Below, piece after piece: positions 1 through 7,300 of a stretch of 19,003 bases of DNA (position 1 is its first letter; each line of letters begins with the position of its first letter). A model generated the notes under the pieces. That model saw only the letters and a program-made list of their open reading frames with translations. It made no database searches and was not told the origin of the DNA. The DNA lies in NCBI GenBank assembly GCA_021160485.1, contig JAGHCL010000196.1, forward strand, positions 1-19,003, read 5' to 3'. This DNA is from Candidatus Desulfofervidaceae bacterium. GTDB lineage: Bacteria; Desulfobacterota; Desulfofervidia; Desulfofervidales; Desulfofervidaceae. Both the position numbers and the translations under genes were made by a program.

Positions 1-25
1 ATACCATCCATAGTATGCTTATTTT

Positions 26-1021
26 TTATTTTAAATAATAAAGGACTCCTAGGTTTAAAAGGTATACGCTTATAATTGCCCAGCTACCAAAGCTCAAGAA
101 CAATATTTTTTTCCGAGGGTGTAAATTCAATTCCGAGATAAATATACTTGCCATCATAATAGCGGAAAAAACATTGATTAACTGATTCTTGTGCACAAAA
201 GCAAGCAAGGGGCCAGCGAGAAATAAAACATCATATATTGCCAAAAGGCATAAATTTATCAGGTTACTACCCACTAAATTAGATACAGCCATATCAACAT
301 TCCCTAATCTCAAAGCAGAGAGAGAAACGACAACTTCAGGTAAAGAGGTGGAAAAGGCAATAAGAATACTTCCAATAAAGGTTTGGCCCAAACCGGTAGC
401 TGTGGCTAAGGCAGCGCCTACCTTGGGCAGCCAGGTAGCAGCTATAACAATTACGAGAGCACTCAAGCTGAATTTTTGCAAAGAACTAGAAAGAGAGATA
501 TCAGTATAACTGGAATTGGTCTCGTTGGAGACAGTTTTTTTATCTGTCTTATAAAAAATTTTCATCCCAACAATATAAAGGCAGATTAAAATGGGGCTGG
601 AAATCCCTATCCACTTCCAATGGGGCATGGAGGTTGTGCTCGTAATTCCCATCCCTACCAAGGCAAGCATAATAATACCAAAGCCGGCAGCAAAGGTATG
701 ATGGGCATTAATTCTGGAAGTAAGAGGAAGTCTTCCCGAAAAAACATCCAAAAAACACAGAATTAACAAATTAAAGACACAGCTCCCCAAAATATCTCCT
801 ACAGCAAGATCAGGGGCACTGACATAAAGGATGGCACTCAGCCCGTTAAACAGTTCAGGTAAGGAAGTCACAGGAGCCAGCATAAGCATACCAATCCAGC
901 TTTTACCCAGCCCTGTTTTTTCGGCAATGACATCGGCATAAAAAGATAGCTTTATCCCGGCAATAAAAATCAGGGCACTGCAAAAGAAAAATTGGAACCA
1001 AAGAAAAAGTAGTAACCACAT
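26..1021 (-). CDS. CaCA-family sodium/calcium (cation) exchanger-like membrane protein
   Basis: A 331-residue protein of mostly hydrophobic segments, consistent with about ten membrane helices and a polar loop near residues 157-180. Two copies of the alpha-repeat that defines the Ca2+/cation antiporter superfamily are visible. The first has TSLPE at residues 52-56 followed by GSCVFN at 79-84; the second has STSLPE at 224-229 followed by GSNLIN at 251-256. In this family the repeat glutamates (here E56 and E229) bind the transported cation, and the protein exchanges Ca2+ or a similar cation for Na+, H+ or K+ across the inner membrane. The length fits short bacterial members. The start codon is 6 bases after the stop of the polyprenyl synthase gene and has no clear Shine-Dalgarno site of its own, so translational coupling is likely. 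The ion specificity cannot be read from the sequence. Confidence 0.88.
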   Translation of the reverse strand: MWLLLFLWFQFFFCSALIFIAGIKLSFYADVIAEKTGLGKSWIGMLMLAPVTSLPELFNGLSAILYVSAPDLAVGDILGSCVFNLLILCFLDVFSGRLPLTSRINAHHTFAAGFGIIMLALVGMGITSTTSMPHWKWIGISSPILICLYIVGMKIFYKTDKKTVSNETNSSYTDISLSSSLQKFSLSALVIVIAATWLPKVGAALATATGLGQTFIGSILIAFSTSLPEVVVSLSALRLGNVDMAVSNLVGSNLINLCLLAIYDVLFLAGPLLAFVHKNQLINVFSAIMMASIFISELNLHPRKKILFLSFGSWAIISVYLLNLGVLYYLK

Positions 1022-1027
1022 AATTTT

Positions 1028-1987
1028 TTAATAGCGGCGTTTTATGACAAAATCGGCTATCTGGAGTAAAATCTCCTTGGCAGGATGAGGGGGGAAAATT
1101 GATAATGCTTCTTTAGCCTCTTTCACAAACTCTATGGCTTTATTTGTTGCCAACTCAAGCCCTTTTTTTGCTTTTACCAAGGTCACAATGGCAGCAATAT
1201 CCTCCTCTTTCCGGCGTTCAAATTGCTTTTTCACCTGTTTTTTTTCTTCCAGCGTGCATGCCTTTAGGGCGTAAATTAAAGGCAAAGTGACCTTCCCTTC
1301 TTTAATATCATGCCCGACAGGTTTACCAAATTCCTTCTCACTCCCAATATAATCCAGCACGTCATCAATAATTTGAAAGGCTAGGCCCAAACGGTGGCCA
1401 TATTTTTGAAGGGCATTTTCCTTATCCTCTTCAGCCCCAGCCAAAACCGCTCCCAGCCGTGAAGACGCTGCAATCAAGACGGCTGTTTTACCATTAATGA
1501 TTTCAAAATATTCTTTTTCGCTTAAATCTAAAGCATCTGTTTTTACTATCTCCAGAATTTCTCCCTGGGCCAGCCAGGAAGTAGTTTGGGCAAGCAATTG
1601 AACCATCTTTAAAAGACCTGAAGAAGCAGCCAGTTCTAAGGCCCTGGCCAGAAGGAAGTCTCCTGCCAGAATAGGAATTGTATTTCCCCACACGTTATTG
1701 GCGGTAGGTTTCCCCCGACGAAGATGGGCTTCATCTATCACATCATCATGCAAAAGAGTGGCTACATGCAAATATTCAAAAATAGGAGCAAGGCGAATTT
1801 CTTCTCCATTTTCACAGCCACACAGATGGGAGGAAAGGACAAACAATAAGGGACGAAGTTTTTTGCCCCCGCTTTTTAAAATATATCGACTCACTTCCTC
1901 TGCTAGTGGTGTGCGGGCCTCCAAATGGGAACCTATTTCTTTCTCAATGGCCATTAAAATAGGCCTAACCTGCTTATAAAAAGTCAT
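1028..1987 (-). CDS. Long-chain polyprenyl (trans-isoprenyl) diphosphate synthase
   Basis: A 319-residue enzyme of the trans-isoprenyl diphosphate synthase fold (IspB/HepT/farnesyl synthase superfamily). It condenses isopentenyl diphosphate onto an allylic primer to make a long prenyl chain, usually the side chain of a respiratory quinone. Visible motifs are GGKKLRP at residues 40-46, the first aspartate-rich motif DDVID at 81-85 followed by RR at 90-91, and the second aspartate-rich motif DDVLD at 208-212. The residues just before the first motif (HVATLLH) are small where short-chain synthases carry bulky aromatics, which points to a long product such as C35-C45. The exact chain length is not readable. 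A near-consensus promoter lies 46 bases upstream and an AAGG Shine-Dalgarno core sits 8 bases before the ATG. It is the first gene of a two-gene unit with the cation exchanger. Confidence 0.92.
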   Translation of the reverse strand: MTFYKQVRPILMAIEKEIGSHLEARTPLAEEVSRYILKSGGKKLRPLLFVLSSHLCGCENGEEIRLAPIFEYLHVATLLHDDVIDEAHLRRGKPTANNVWGNTIPILAGDFLLARALELAASSGLLKMVQLLAQTTSWLAQGEILEIVKTDALDLSEKEYFEIINGKTAVLIAASSRLGAVLAGAEEDKENALQKYGHRLGLAFQIIDDVLDYIGSEKEFGKPVGHDIKEGKVTLPLIYALKACTLEEKKQVKKQFERRKEEDIAAIVTLVKAKKGLELATNKAIEFVKEAKEALSIFPPHPAKEILLQIADFVIKRRY

Positions 1988-2032
1988 ACTTATTACCTTA
2001 ATTTAAATGCAAAAAATTATAACATTGCTAGG

Positions 2033-2061
2033 ACTATAAAGCATTCTTATTTCCCTGTCAA
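2033..2061 (-). promoter_or_regulatory. Sigma-70-type promoter for the polyprenyl synthase gene
   Basis: On the minus strand a perfect -35 box TTGACA (2061-2056) is followed after 17 bases by the -10 box TATAGT (2038-2033). Transcription would begin near 2026, giving a leader of about 39 bases before the ATG at 1987. It lies downstream of the strong terminator at 2182-2220, which fits an independent unit. Confidence 0.75.
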
Positions 2062-2181
2062 TGTAAAATTTACCCTCCTTATTAAATCGAGACTGGTTGG
2101 AAACAATGGCTTCTGCTCATCCGTATCCAGACTTCTGAGTGTCACTTTAAATCTGATTAAAATTCAAAATATCCAATTAGA

Positions 2182-2220
2182 ATTAAAAAAAGCTGACTAG
2201 GCTTCTCCTAGTCAGCTTTT
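2182..2220 (-). terminator. Rho-independent terminator of the por/hdr/AOR operon
   Basis: A perfect 14-base-pair stem (arms 2188-2201 and 2207-2220, core GCTGACTAGG) with a 5-base loop. On the minus strand it is followed by a run of seven T. It begins 21 bases after the porB stop codon and so closes the long operon. On the plus strand only four T follow, so the minus orientation is the working one. Confidence 0.9.
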
Positions 2221-2241
2221 AAACCGGTAGTTTAGAGACCT

Positions 2242-3213
2242 TCAAAAATTGGCTAAGGCGTTTTTATAAAAACTGCTGAATTTCTCTAGGGCCTGTAACT
2301 TGGCTATCTCTTCTTTTACTCGTTCTTGAATGATTTCAATGTATTTATCAGTTAAATGTCTGAATCTGCCTTGCAATTGAAGATACTCCCGTACTGGTTT
2401 CAACCGACGATGTGGATAGTTGATTTTACACTCTCCATTGGTCACTTCATACAAAGGAAACACCCCTGTTTCCACGGCTAGACGCCCTACTTCAATAGTC
2501 AAGTTTGGGCTGCAACGCCAGCCTGTAGGACATGGAGCCAAACAGTGAATGTAAGCTGGTCCAGGTGTTGTAATCGCTTTTTTAACCTTATTCATCATAT
2601 CCTGATAATATGTAGGGCATACTGTAGCTACATAAGGAATATGATGGGCCATAGCAATCTCGGCCACATTTTTCTTCCATGTTACCTGGCCAATACTCTT
2701 TTTACCAGCAGGCGAGGTTGTTGTCCGAGCACCAAAAGGTGTGGAAGAAGACCGTTGAATACCGGTATTCATATAAGCCTCATTGTCAATGCAGACATAA
2801 ACAAAGTCATGTCCCCTCTCCAATGCCCCTGAGAGAGCTTGTAAACCAATATCCGCCGTTCCTCCATCGCCAGCAATGGCAAGGACAAAAATTTTCTCCT
2901 TTTTTAACCTTCCTTTACGCATCAACGCCTTGAGAGCAGATTCTATACCTGAAGCTACCGCTGCTGCATTTTCAAAGGCCACATGTATCCATGGCACTTC
3001 CCAGGCCGTTTGCGGAAAGGCAGAAGAGATGATTTCCATACAACCAGTAGCATTAGCTACAATTACTCTATTACCCACTGCCTTCATAACCAAGCGTAAG
3101 GCCAAAGCTCCACCACAACCCTGACAGGCACGATGGCCCTGGGTAAAAAGTTCTTCTTTAGGCAGTTCTCTCGCCTTTAAACCCTTAAAAGCTTTTTCCT
3201 CTGCTGGCATCAT
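2242..3213 (-). CDS. porB: 2-oxoacid:ferredoxin oxidoreductase beta subunit (TPP-binding), PorB-type
   Basis: A 323-residue beta subunit of the archaeal-type four-subunit pyruvate:ferredoxin oxidoreductase. It binds thiamine diphosphate and one [4Fe-4S] cluster and takes part in reversible oxidative decarboxylation of a 2-oxoacid to an acyl-CoA, CO2 and reduced ferredoxin. The TPP/Mg motif is visible as GDGGTADIG at residues 115-123, ending with NEAYMNTG at 144-151. The cluster cysteines are C30, C33 (CQGC), C58 (ATGC) and C228 (PCPTGW). This matches pyruvate and isovalerate-type beta subunits; pyruvate is the most likely substrate but is not proved. Two ATGs lie in tandem (3213 and 3210) after a purine-rich GGGGAAGG site. 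It is the last gene of the operon, 13 bases after porD, with the terminator immediately after it. Confidence 0.95.
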   Translation of the reverse strand: MMPAEEKAFKGLKARELPKEELFTQGHRACQGCGGALALRLVMKAVGNRVIVANATGCMEIISSAFPQTAWEVPWIHVAFENAAAVASGIESALKALMRKGRLKKEKIFVLAIAGDGGTADIGLQALSGALERGHDFVYVCIDNEAYMNTGIQRSSSTPFGARTTTSPAGKKSIGQVTWKKNVAEIAMAHHIPYVATVCPTYYQDMMNKVKKAITTPGPAYIHCLAPCPTGWRCSPNLTIEVGRLAVETGVFPLYEVTNGECKINYPHRRLKPVREYLQLQGRFRHLTDKYIEIIQERVKEEIAKLQALEKFSSFYKNALANF

Positions 3214-3226
3214 TTTACCTTCCCCT

Positions 3227-3520
3227 TTAAGTTTCTTCTAACGTCATTGTGATTGCCCCTACCGGACATTCCTGGGCACAAATACCACAACCTTTACAGT
3301 AATTTAGGTCACAGATAAAATAACCTTCTTCGTCTTCGTTGTAAGCAGCCTCAGGACAGTAAATCCAACACCGACCACATCTTATACATTCCTCTTTATT
3401 CAAGATAGGACGCTGAGTCCGCCAGTCTCCGGTGAGAAATTGGCGGGCACTACCTGGTTCAGTAATAGCTGCCCCCAGGTTTAATTTTTTCCAACTAACG
3501 ATGGCATCTATCTTAGCCAT
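3227..3520 (-). CDS. porD: 2-oxoacid:ferredoxin oxidoreductase delta subunit (2x[4Fe-4S] ferredoxin), PorD-type
   Basis: A 97-residue ferredoxin-like subunit. After a short N-terminal extension typical of PorD come two cluster motifs: C45/C48/C51 with C55, and C75/C78/C81 with C85, each in the CxxCxxCxxxCP pattern. In the four-subunit enzyme this subunit carries electrons from the TPP/cluster site in PorB towards external ferredoxin. Here it might instead pass them to the Hdr/AOR proteins encoded just upstream, which is inference. The gene starts 3 bases after the porG stop with a GGAG site, and lies between porG and porB as in many archaeal and thermophile operons. Confidence 0.94.
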   Translation of the reverse strand: MAKIDAIVSWKKLNLGAAITEPGSARQFLTGDWRTQRPILNKEECIRCGRCWIYCPEAAYNEDEEGYFICDLNYCKGCGICAQECPVGAITMTLEET

Positions 3521-3523
3521 AGC

Positions 3524-4072
3524 TTACTCCATTATTTTAATTTCTTTAAAAGCTCTTTCCATTGCTGCTTTATTTCTTTCGGCCAATCGACCAAAACGTT
3601 CTTCTAAAGCCTCACTTAAGGCCTCCATCCCCACTATCTGTGTCCTTTTAATCAGGGCTCCCAGCATGGTGGTATTGGTAATCGGTAGCCGCAGGGTATC
3701 TAAAGCAATCTTAGTTGCATCAACTGCTGCCACCTTTTGTTTAAAACCATATTCTTTCTTGATGGTTTCTGGAGATTTAGAGGCATTGGTAATAATCAAA
3801 CCATCTTCCTTGAGCCCTTCCACTACGCTGGGCAGACCTAACAAAGTCGGATCCAATACTACCACCACATCTGGCGTATAAATCTTCTGTCTCAACCGGA
3901 TTGGCTCATCTGCTACCCGCAAAAAGGCCATTACCGGCGCCCCTCTTCTTTCAGCTCCAAAGCTAGGAAACGCCTGTGCATATTTTCCCTCGGCAATTGC
4001 CGCTTTAGCAACAAGTTCTGCACAGGTAACAGCTCCCTGACCACCTCGTCCATGAAATCTTATTTCTAACAT
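3524..4072 (-). CDS. porG: 2-oxoacid:ferredoxin oxidoreductase gamma subunit, PorG-type
   Basis: A 182-residue gamma subunit. The N-terminus has the family signature (RFHGRGGQGAVT at residues 5-16) and the conserved SFGAERRGAP stretch near residues 37-46. The length is normal for the family. In fused pyruvate:ferredoxin oxidoreductases this domain helps bind CoA and joins the alpha and beta domains. An AGAGGG ribosome site lies 6 bases before the ATG. It follows hdrB by 12 bases and precedes porD by 3 bases. The odd feature is that its usual partner porA is about 3.2 kb upstream, on the far side of the AOR2-FeS2-hdrC-hdrB genes. Confidence 0.94.
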   Translation of the reverse strand: MLEIRFHGRGGQGAVTCAELVAKAAIAEGKYAQAFPSFGAERRGAPVMAFLRVADEPIRLRQKIYTPDVVVVLDPTLLGLPSVVEGLKEDGLIITNASKSPETIKKEYGFKQKVAAVDATKIALDTLRLPITNTTMLGALIKRTQIVGMEALSEALEERFGRLAERNKAAMERAFKEIKIME

Positions 4073-4084
4073 ACTTCGCCCTCT

Positions 4085-4942
4085 TTATAAATATTTTCTC
4101 TCTTCTAACAGGGGCCTGGGATCCACAAAATGCCCCTTGGCCCATGTTTCTGTGCCTTCTATTCCCATGGCTAAAGCCATTAGCTCGGTAAAATAAAAAA
4201 TAGGTAAATAATAGTGCTTATGGTATTTTTCATTGATTTCTTTCTGCCGCATATCTAAATTGGCATGGCAAAGAGGACAGGCAGTCACAATACATTCTGC
4301 CCCCACTTCCAAGGCCCTATCATAAAGCCTTTTTACCAATTGATGAACAATGTCGGGTCTAGCTACTACTAAACTCGCTCCACAACAGTCGGTTTTGTAA
4401 GACCAGGGCAAACATTCTACCCCGATTGCCTTCAAGACGGTTTCCATTTCCATGGGATTTTCTGGCTGGGGATGGTCAGTAACCTCTGGAGGACGACAAA
4501 GGAGACAGCCATAATACGCTACAGCCTTTAACTCTTTTAAAGGCGTTACCACCTTCTTTTTGAGTCTCTTTACATATTCAGGTTGAGCAAGAAAGCTCAA
4601 TAAGTCATAGACCTTTATCTTTCCTTCATAATCAAATTCGGTATATGTTCTGCTCAAAAGTGCCTTTTCCGCCGCTTTAAGCCGGTTAAAACAAGCAGCA
4701 CAGGGAATAACCACATTCAGACCCAATTCCTGCTCAGCCACCACAAGATTTCTAGCAGGCAGGGCTATGGCTAAATAATCATTGGTTTCATGGGCGGAAC
4801 TTGCCCCACAGCAATTCCAATCGGGAATCTCCACTAATTCAATTCCTAACTGCGCACATACACTCCGACTCGTAATATCAAATTCCTTTGCTGTAGTTTC
4901 TAAAGTACATCCAGGATAATACGCCACTCTCATCTTGTTCAT
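4085..4942 (-). CDS. hdrB: HdrB-like heterodisulfide reductase subunit B (two CCG domains)
   Basis: A 285-residue protein with two cysteine-rich CCG domains, which in HdrB hold a pair of non-cubane [4Fe-4S] clusters that reduce a disulfide. The first domain has C12, the CC pair at 44-45 (NCCGAS) and CAAC at 81-84. The second has C146, the CC pair at 186-187 (DCCGAS) and CPLC at 222-225. No cysteine of either motif is missing. In methanogens the substrate is CoM-S-S-CoB; in bacteria the physiological disulfide is usually unknown (DsrC or another thiol carrier has been suggested). The start overlaps the hdrC stop by four bases (ATGA), so the two are translationally coupled. The following gene is porG. 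Confidence 0.93.
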   Translation of the reverse strand: MNKMRVAYYPGCTLETTAKEFDITSRSVCAQLGIELVEIPDWNCCGASSAHETNDYLAIALPARNLVVAEQELGLNVVIPCAACFNRLKAAEKALLSRTYTEFDYEGKIKVYDLLSFLAQPEYVKRLKKKVVTPLKELKAVAYYGCLLCRPPEVTDHPQPENPMEMETVLKAIGVECLPWSYKTDCCGASLVVARPDIVHQLVKRLYDRALEVGAECIVTACPLCHANLDMRQKEINEKYHKHYYLPIFYFTELMALAMGIEGTETWAKGHFVDPRPLLEERKYL

Positions 4943-5466
4943 AAAGCCGCCTTCTTAAATATTTGCTTTATTTCCCCTATTCTTTCTACCCGACTTGGCT
5001 TAAATGAAAGTTTTTTCCGCTTTAATAATTCAGGCGCAAGCCACAAATCGTCTAGAAACCTTTTCGTGCGGAGCTTATACCAAAACATCAATTCCAATTC
5101 ACACAAACGCCCGAAATGACTAACTGAATCAAGAAATGCCTTATGAAATGCCGCAACATCTCCTTCAGCAGTCTTCTCTTCTTCTAGTGCCATCTGGCGC
5201 AGGGTATCTATCACCTTAGCAATATCTATCTCATTAGGACAACGGGTTGTACAGGTCTCACAGGAAGCACATACCCAGATAGTGTGGCTATCCAATACCT
5301 CTTCCTTTCTACCCAATTGAACCAGCCGCATTAGCTGGTGGGGCAGAAAGTCCATGGCAAAAGTCACTGGACAGCCCAAACTACACTTAAAACATTGAAA
5401 ACACAACTGGACTGCCTCGCCACTTCGTCTGTTAACCTCTTTTAAAAAATCAGAGGCAACACTCAT
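4939..5466 (-). CDS. hdrC: HdrC-like heterodisulfide reductase subunit C (2x[4Fe-4S])
   Basis: A 175-residue ferredoxin-type subunit. Two complete [4Fe-4S] motifs are visible: CFQCFKCSLGCP at residues 22-33 and CASCETCTTRCP at 66-77. A helical C-terminal region follows. In Hdr complexes HdrC carries electrons from HdrA to the HdrB active site. No membrane segment is present, so the HdrE-linked membrane form is unlikely. Its start overlaps the stop of the ferredoxin-like gene before it by four bases (ATGA), and its own stop overlaps the hdrB start, so three genes are tightly coupled. Confidence 0.93.
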   Translation of the reverse strand: MSVASDFLKEVNRRSGEAVQLCFQCFKCSLGCPVTFAMDFLPHQLMRLVQLGRKEEVLDSHTIWVCASCETCTTRCPNEIDIAKVIDTLRQMALEEEKTAEGDVAAFHKAFLDSVSHFGRLCELELMFWYKLRTKRFLDDLWLAPELLKRKKLSFKPSRVERIGEIKQIFKKAAL

Positions 5467-5882
5467 AACTCTTCTTCTGCCTCCGGTTTGATTTTAATTA
5501 AAGTCAAAGCCCCACTTGTGCACCATTGGATGCAGGCCGGGCCTTCGGCTCTAAAACCACAAAAATCGCATTTTAAAGGAATACCACTATCAGGCTCTTT
5601 AAAAATGGATTTATTAGGACAGGAAGCCCGACAGAGTACACATTGGTCATAAACAAAACCGTTAATATTAACCAATTTTTTAGACGCACATTCCTCAGTT
5701 ATAGACACATAAGGACCAGCCATTAGTGGTAAAAACCTGTCCTCCAAGGCTATTACCCGAATCCGAGCCCGATGATAATTACTTCTATCTCCTGTATGTG
5801 CCAAAGAACAGGCTACCTCACAATGCCTGCATCCCGTGCATTTATTTGTATCCACCCGAATACGGTAATCTCTGGGGTCCAT
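5463..5882 (-). CDS. 4Fe-4S ferredoxin-like electron-transfer protein 2 (AOR/BamC-type partner)
   Basis: A 139-residue polyferredoxin-like protein of the HycB/DmsB/BamC type. Cysteines lie at 15, 18, 21, 25 (CTGCRHCEVAC), 65, 81, 84, 88 (CVLCRASC), 105, 108 (CDFC), 117 and 121 (CIQWC), enough for about three [4Fe-4S] clusters. It has no signal peptide and should be cytoplasmic. Proteins like this are the small subunits of bacterial AOR-family enzymes, and a paralogue stands after the other AOR-like gene in this window. The order AOR2 then this gene therefore repeats the AOR1-FeS1 pair. An AGAGG site lies 6 bases before the ATG. Its stop overlaps the hdrC start, so it probably links AOR2 to Hdr. 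Confidence 0.9.
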   Translation of the reverse strand: MDPRDYRIRVDTNKCTGCRHCEVACSLAHTGDRSNYHRARIRVIALEDRFLPLMAGPYVSITEECASKKLVNINGFVYDQCVLCRASCPNKSIFKEPDSGIPLKCDFCGFRAEGPACIQWCTSGALTLIKIKPEAEEEL

Positions 5883-5925
5883 TTCTATCCTCTCAATGCA
5901 TATATAATGCGTGCTTGTGTTAATA

Positions 5926-5941
5926 CGTAGATATATCTACG
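5926..5941. repeat. Perfect 16-base palindrome in the AOR2-FeS2 gap
   Basis: The sequence CGTAGATATATCTACG equals its own reverse complement. It lies in the only sizeable gap (113 bases) inside the long operon and contains the stop codon of the possible 16-codon ORF next to it. It could be a binding site for a dimeric regulator, a weak RNA hairpin (a processing or attenuation point), or chance. No T-run follows, so it is not an ordinary terminator. Confidence 0.5.
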
Positions 5942-5987
5942 CACAGGCTCCATACCCAAAATATTGTTTTTTTGTATATTTACACAT
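5937..5987 (-). CDS. Possible 16-residue small ORF between AOR2 and FeS2
   Basis: An ATG at 5987 follows an AGGAG site (5997-5993) with an ideal 5-base spacer; the site overlaps the AOR2 stop codon. The ORF reads MCKYTKKQYFGYGACA and then TAG, and the stop sits inside the 16-base palindrome. The peptide is basic in the middle and has two cysteines, C2 and C15. I recognise no family. It may be a real micropeptide, a leader peptide that couples AOR2 translation to FeS2, or a coincidence. Conservation in related genomes is needed to decide. Confidence 0.3.
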   Translation of the reverse strand: MCKYTKKQYFGYGACA

Positions 5988-5995
5988 ATTCGCTC

Positions 5996-7300
5996 CTACT
6001 CTTTCACTTCCAATGCCTTACCAGTAGCTGCCTCAAAGGCCTTAATTATCACATCGTAAGGAAATGCCAACAGGGCATAAGGACATAAACCCAACGCCTC
6101 TAAAACAGCTTTCTTTTTTCCTGCTTCTTCAATTTGAGCAAAAATTTCTTCTCTGGTTGTATCTATCTTTTTTGTAATATCCTGAAGCAGGGTTTCTGAT
6201 TGATAATGTTGGGCCAGCCAAAAGCCACCTTTATGTAGTAAAGAAGATTCATCTTCTATCAAGGCCACAAGTTGTTTTGTGTCTCCTGGTGTTAAAGTAA
6301 CATCAGCTTTTCCCACTTTAGCCAATTCAATCAGCATTCTGCCAGTCACACTCAAAGCTACAGGATCAATTCCCCTTTTTTCACAAAGGTCATATAACGT
6401 TAAAGCATCTTCCATGTTTTCAATCTCAAGGAGTTCGCTAAAACAAAAAGTAACGGTAAAATTAGGTAAAAACTTACCCTCTCTTTGATGTAGACATGCG
6501 ATAGGACAGGCGAGACAGGCCTTTTTTTCTATTTCACCATGGTGGATTTCGCGGGACAAAGGCAACTCTAGCCGGGCAAAAACAGTGTGGACGGTTTCAA
6601 AAAGCTTATTCCGCTTCTCTCTAAAATCTTTGATTGCATCAGTTATAATCTTTTGAAATACTGCCGCTTTGGCCAACTTGATATCAAGAGTGCCCCTAAC
6701 CGCAATGGCCTTTAAGCGCTTTTCTCCAAAGACATTACCCAGACCACCAGAATAATTCACCAACAAACCGTCAGTTACCAATCCACCCAAACCAGAAGGC
6801 TGCTCCCCTTCCTTGCCAATACTTATAATTCTGATATCGTTTCCATACCACTTACTGAATGAAGAGCGGATGACTTCTTCTATCTCTGCCGGAGTATAAC
6901 CCTCCATTTCTGCTACAGGAATAACTTTAGCCTCTTCATCGGTAATAAATAAATAACACCACTCCGGCGCTTTACCTTCTATAATCAACACATCATATCC
7001 ACAACATTTCAGTTCTGGACCAAAGCGTAATAAAAGAGGAGCACACAAGATATCCTCTTGAAGAGAAACATAACCTGCTACGCTACAGAAGGCTCCTGTT
7101 GGTACCCCAGTTCCCGTCAACGCACCACTTGCAAAAATTAGTTTATTCTTCTCAGCCGAAACTTCCTCTAAACGCGCTACCTCTTTAGCCAGACGACATC
7201 CACCTACATAATTCTCCAGAAGATTTTCTGAAATCAGCTCCTCTTCCACAAACCCATTACTTAAATTTACCCTTAATGCTTTACCTTGCCACCCAAACAT
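5996..7300 (-). CDS. Short AOR-family (aldehyde:ferredoxin oxidoreductase-like) protein 2, lacking the active-site loop
   Basis: The 434 residues include an AOR-type N-terminal domain (MFGWQGKALRV, GALTGTG near 59-65, GYDVLIIEGK at 101-110, LKAIAVRG at 196-203). A [4Fe-4S] site follows: C262/C265/C269 (CxxCxxxC) plus C406 (GLC). AOR-family enzymes usually have about 560-620 residues and bind a tungsten (or molybdenum) bis-pterin. Relative to AOR-like protein 1 in this window, about 33 residues are gone between H365 and C406. That is the VKG...ATSNTG loop next to the metal site. The C-terminal tail after GKALE is also missing. It probably keeps the cluster but cannot act as a normal aldehyde oxidoreductase, so a structural or electron-relay role is inferred. 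Its ATG follows the porA stop directly, with AAGGAAG 5 bases before it. The gene is not frameshifted. Confidence 0.85.
   Translation of the reverse strand: MFGWQGKALRVNLSNGFVEEELISENLLENYVGGCRLAKEVARLEEVSAEKNKLIFASGALTGTGVPTGAFCSVAGYVSLQEDILCAPLLLRFGPELKCCGYDVLIIEGKAPEWCYLFITDEEAKVIPVAEMEGYTPAEIEEVIRSSFSKWYGNDIRIISIGKEGEQPSGLGGLVTDGLLVNYSGGLGNVFGEKRLKAIAVRGTLDIKLAKAAVFQKIITDAIKDFREKRNKLFETVHTVFARLELPLSREIHHGEIEKKACLACPIACLHQREGKFLPNFTVTFCFSELLEIENMEDALTLYDLCEKRGIDPVALSVTGRMLIELAKVGKADVTLTPGDTKQLVALIEDESSLLHKGGFWLAQHYQSETLLQDITKKIDTTREEIFAQIEEAGKKKAVLEALGLCPYALLAFPYDVIIKAFEAATGKALEVKE

Noticed and set aside
2071..2083. Strong Shine-Dalgarno-like AAGGAGGG on the minus strand upstream of the polyprenyl synthase promoter
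   Set aside because: No ATG or GTG ORF of useful length follows it at a workable distance, and it lies upstream of the predicted transcription start.
2062..2181. Possible structured RNA or small gene in the gap between the operon terminator and the polyprenyl synthase promoter
   Set aside because: Only short imperfect repeats of CAGAAG are seen, with no stable fold or ORF that I can support.
189..3881. Several plus-strand open frames opposite the cation exchanger, polyprenyl synthase and por genes (e.g. 189-509, 1698-1979, 3432-3881)
   Set aside because: They are antisense shadows of well-supported minus-strand genes, have no family motifs and lack sensible start signals.
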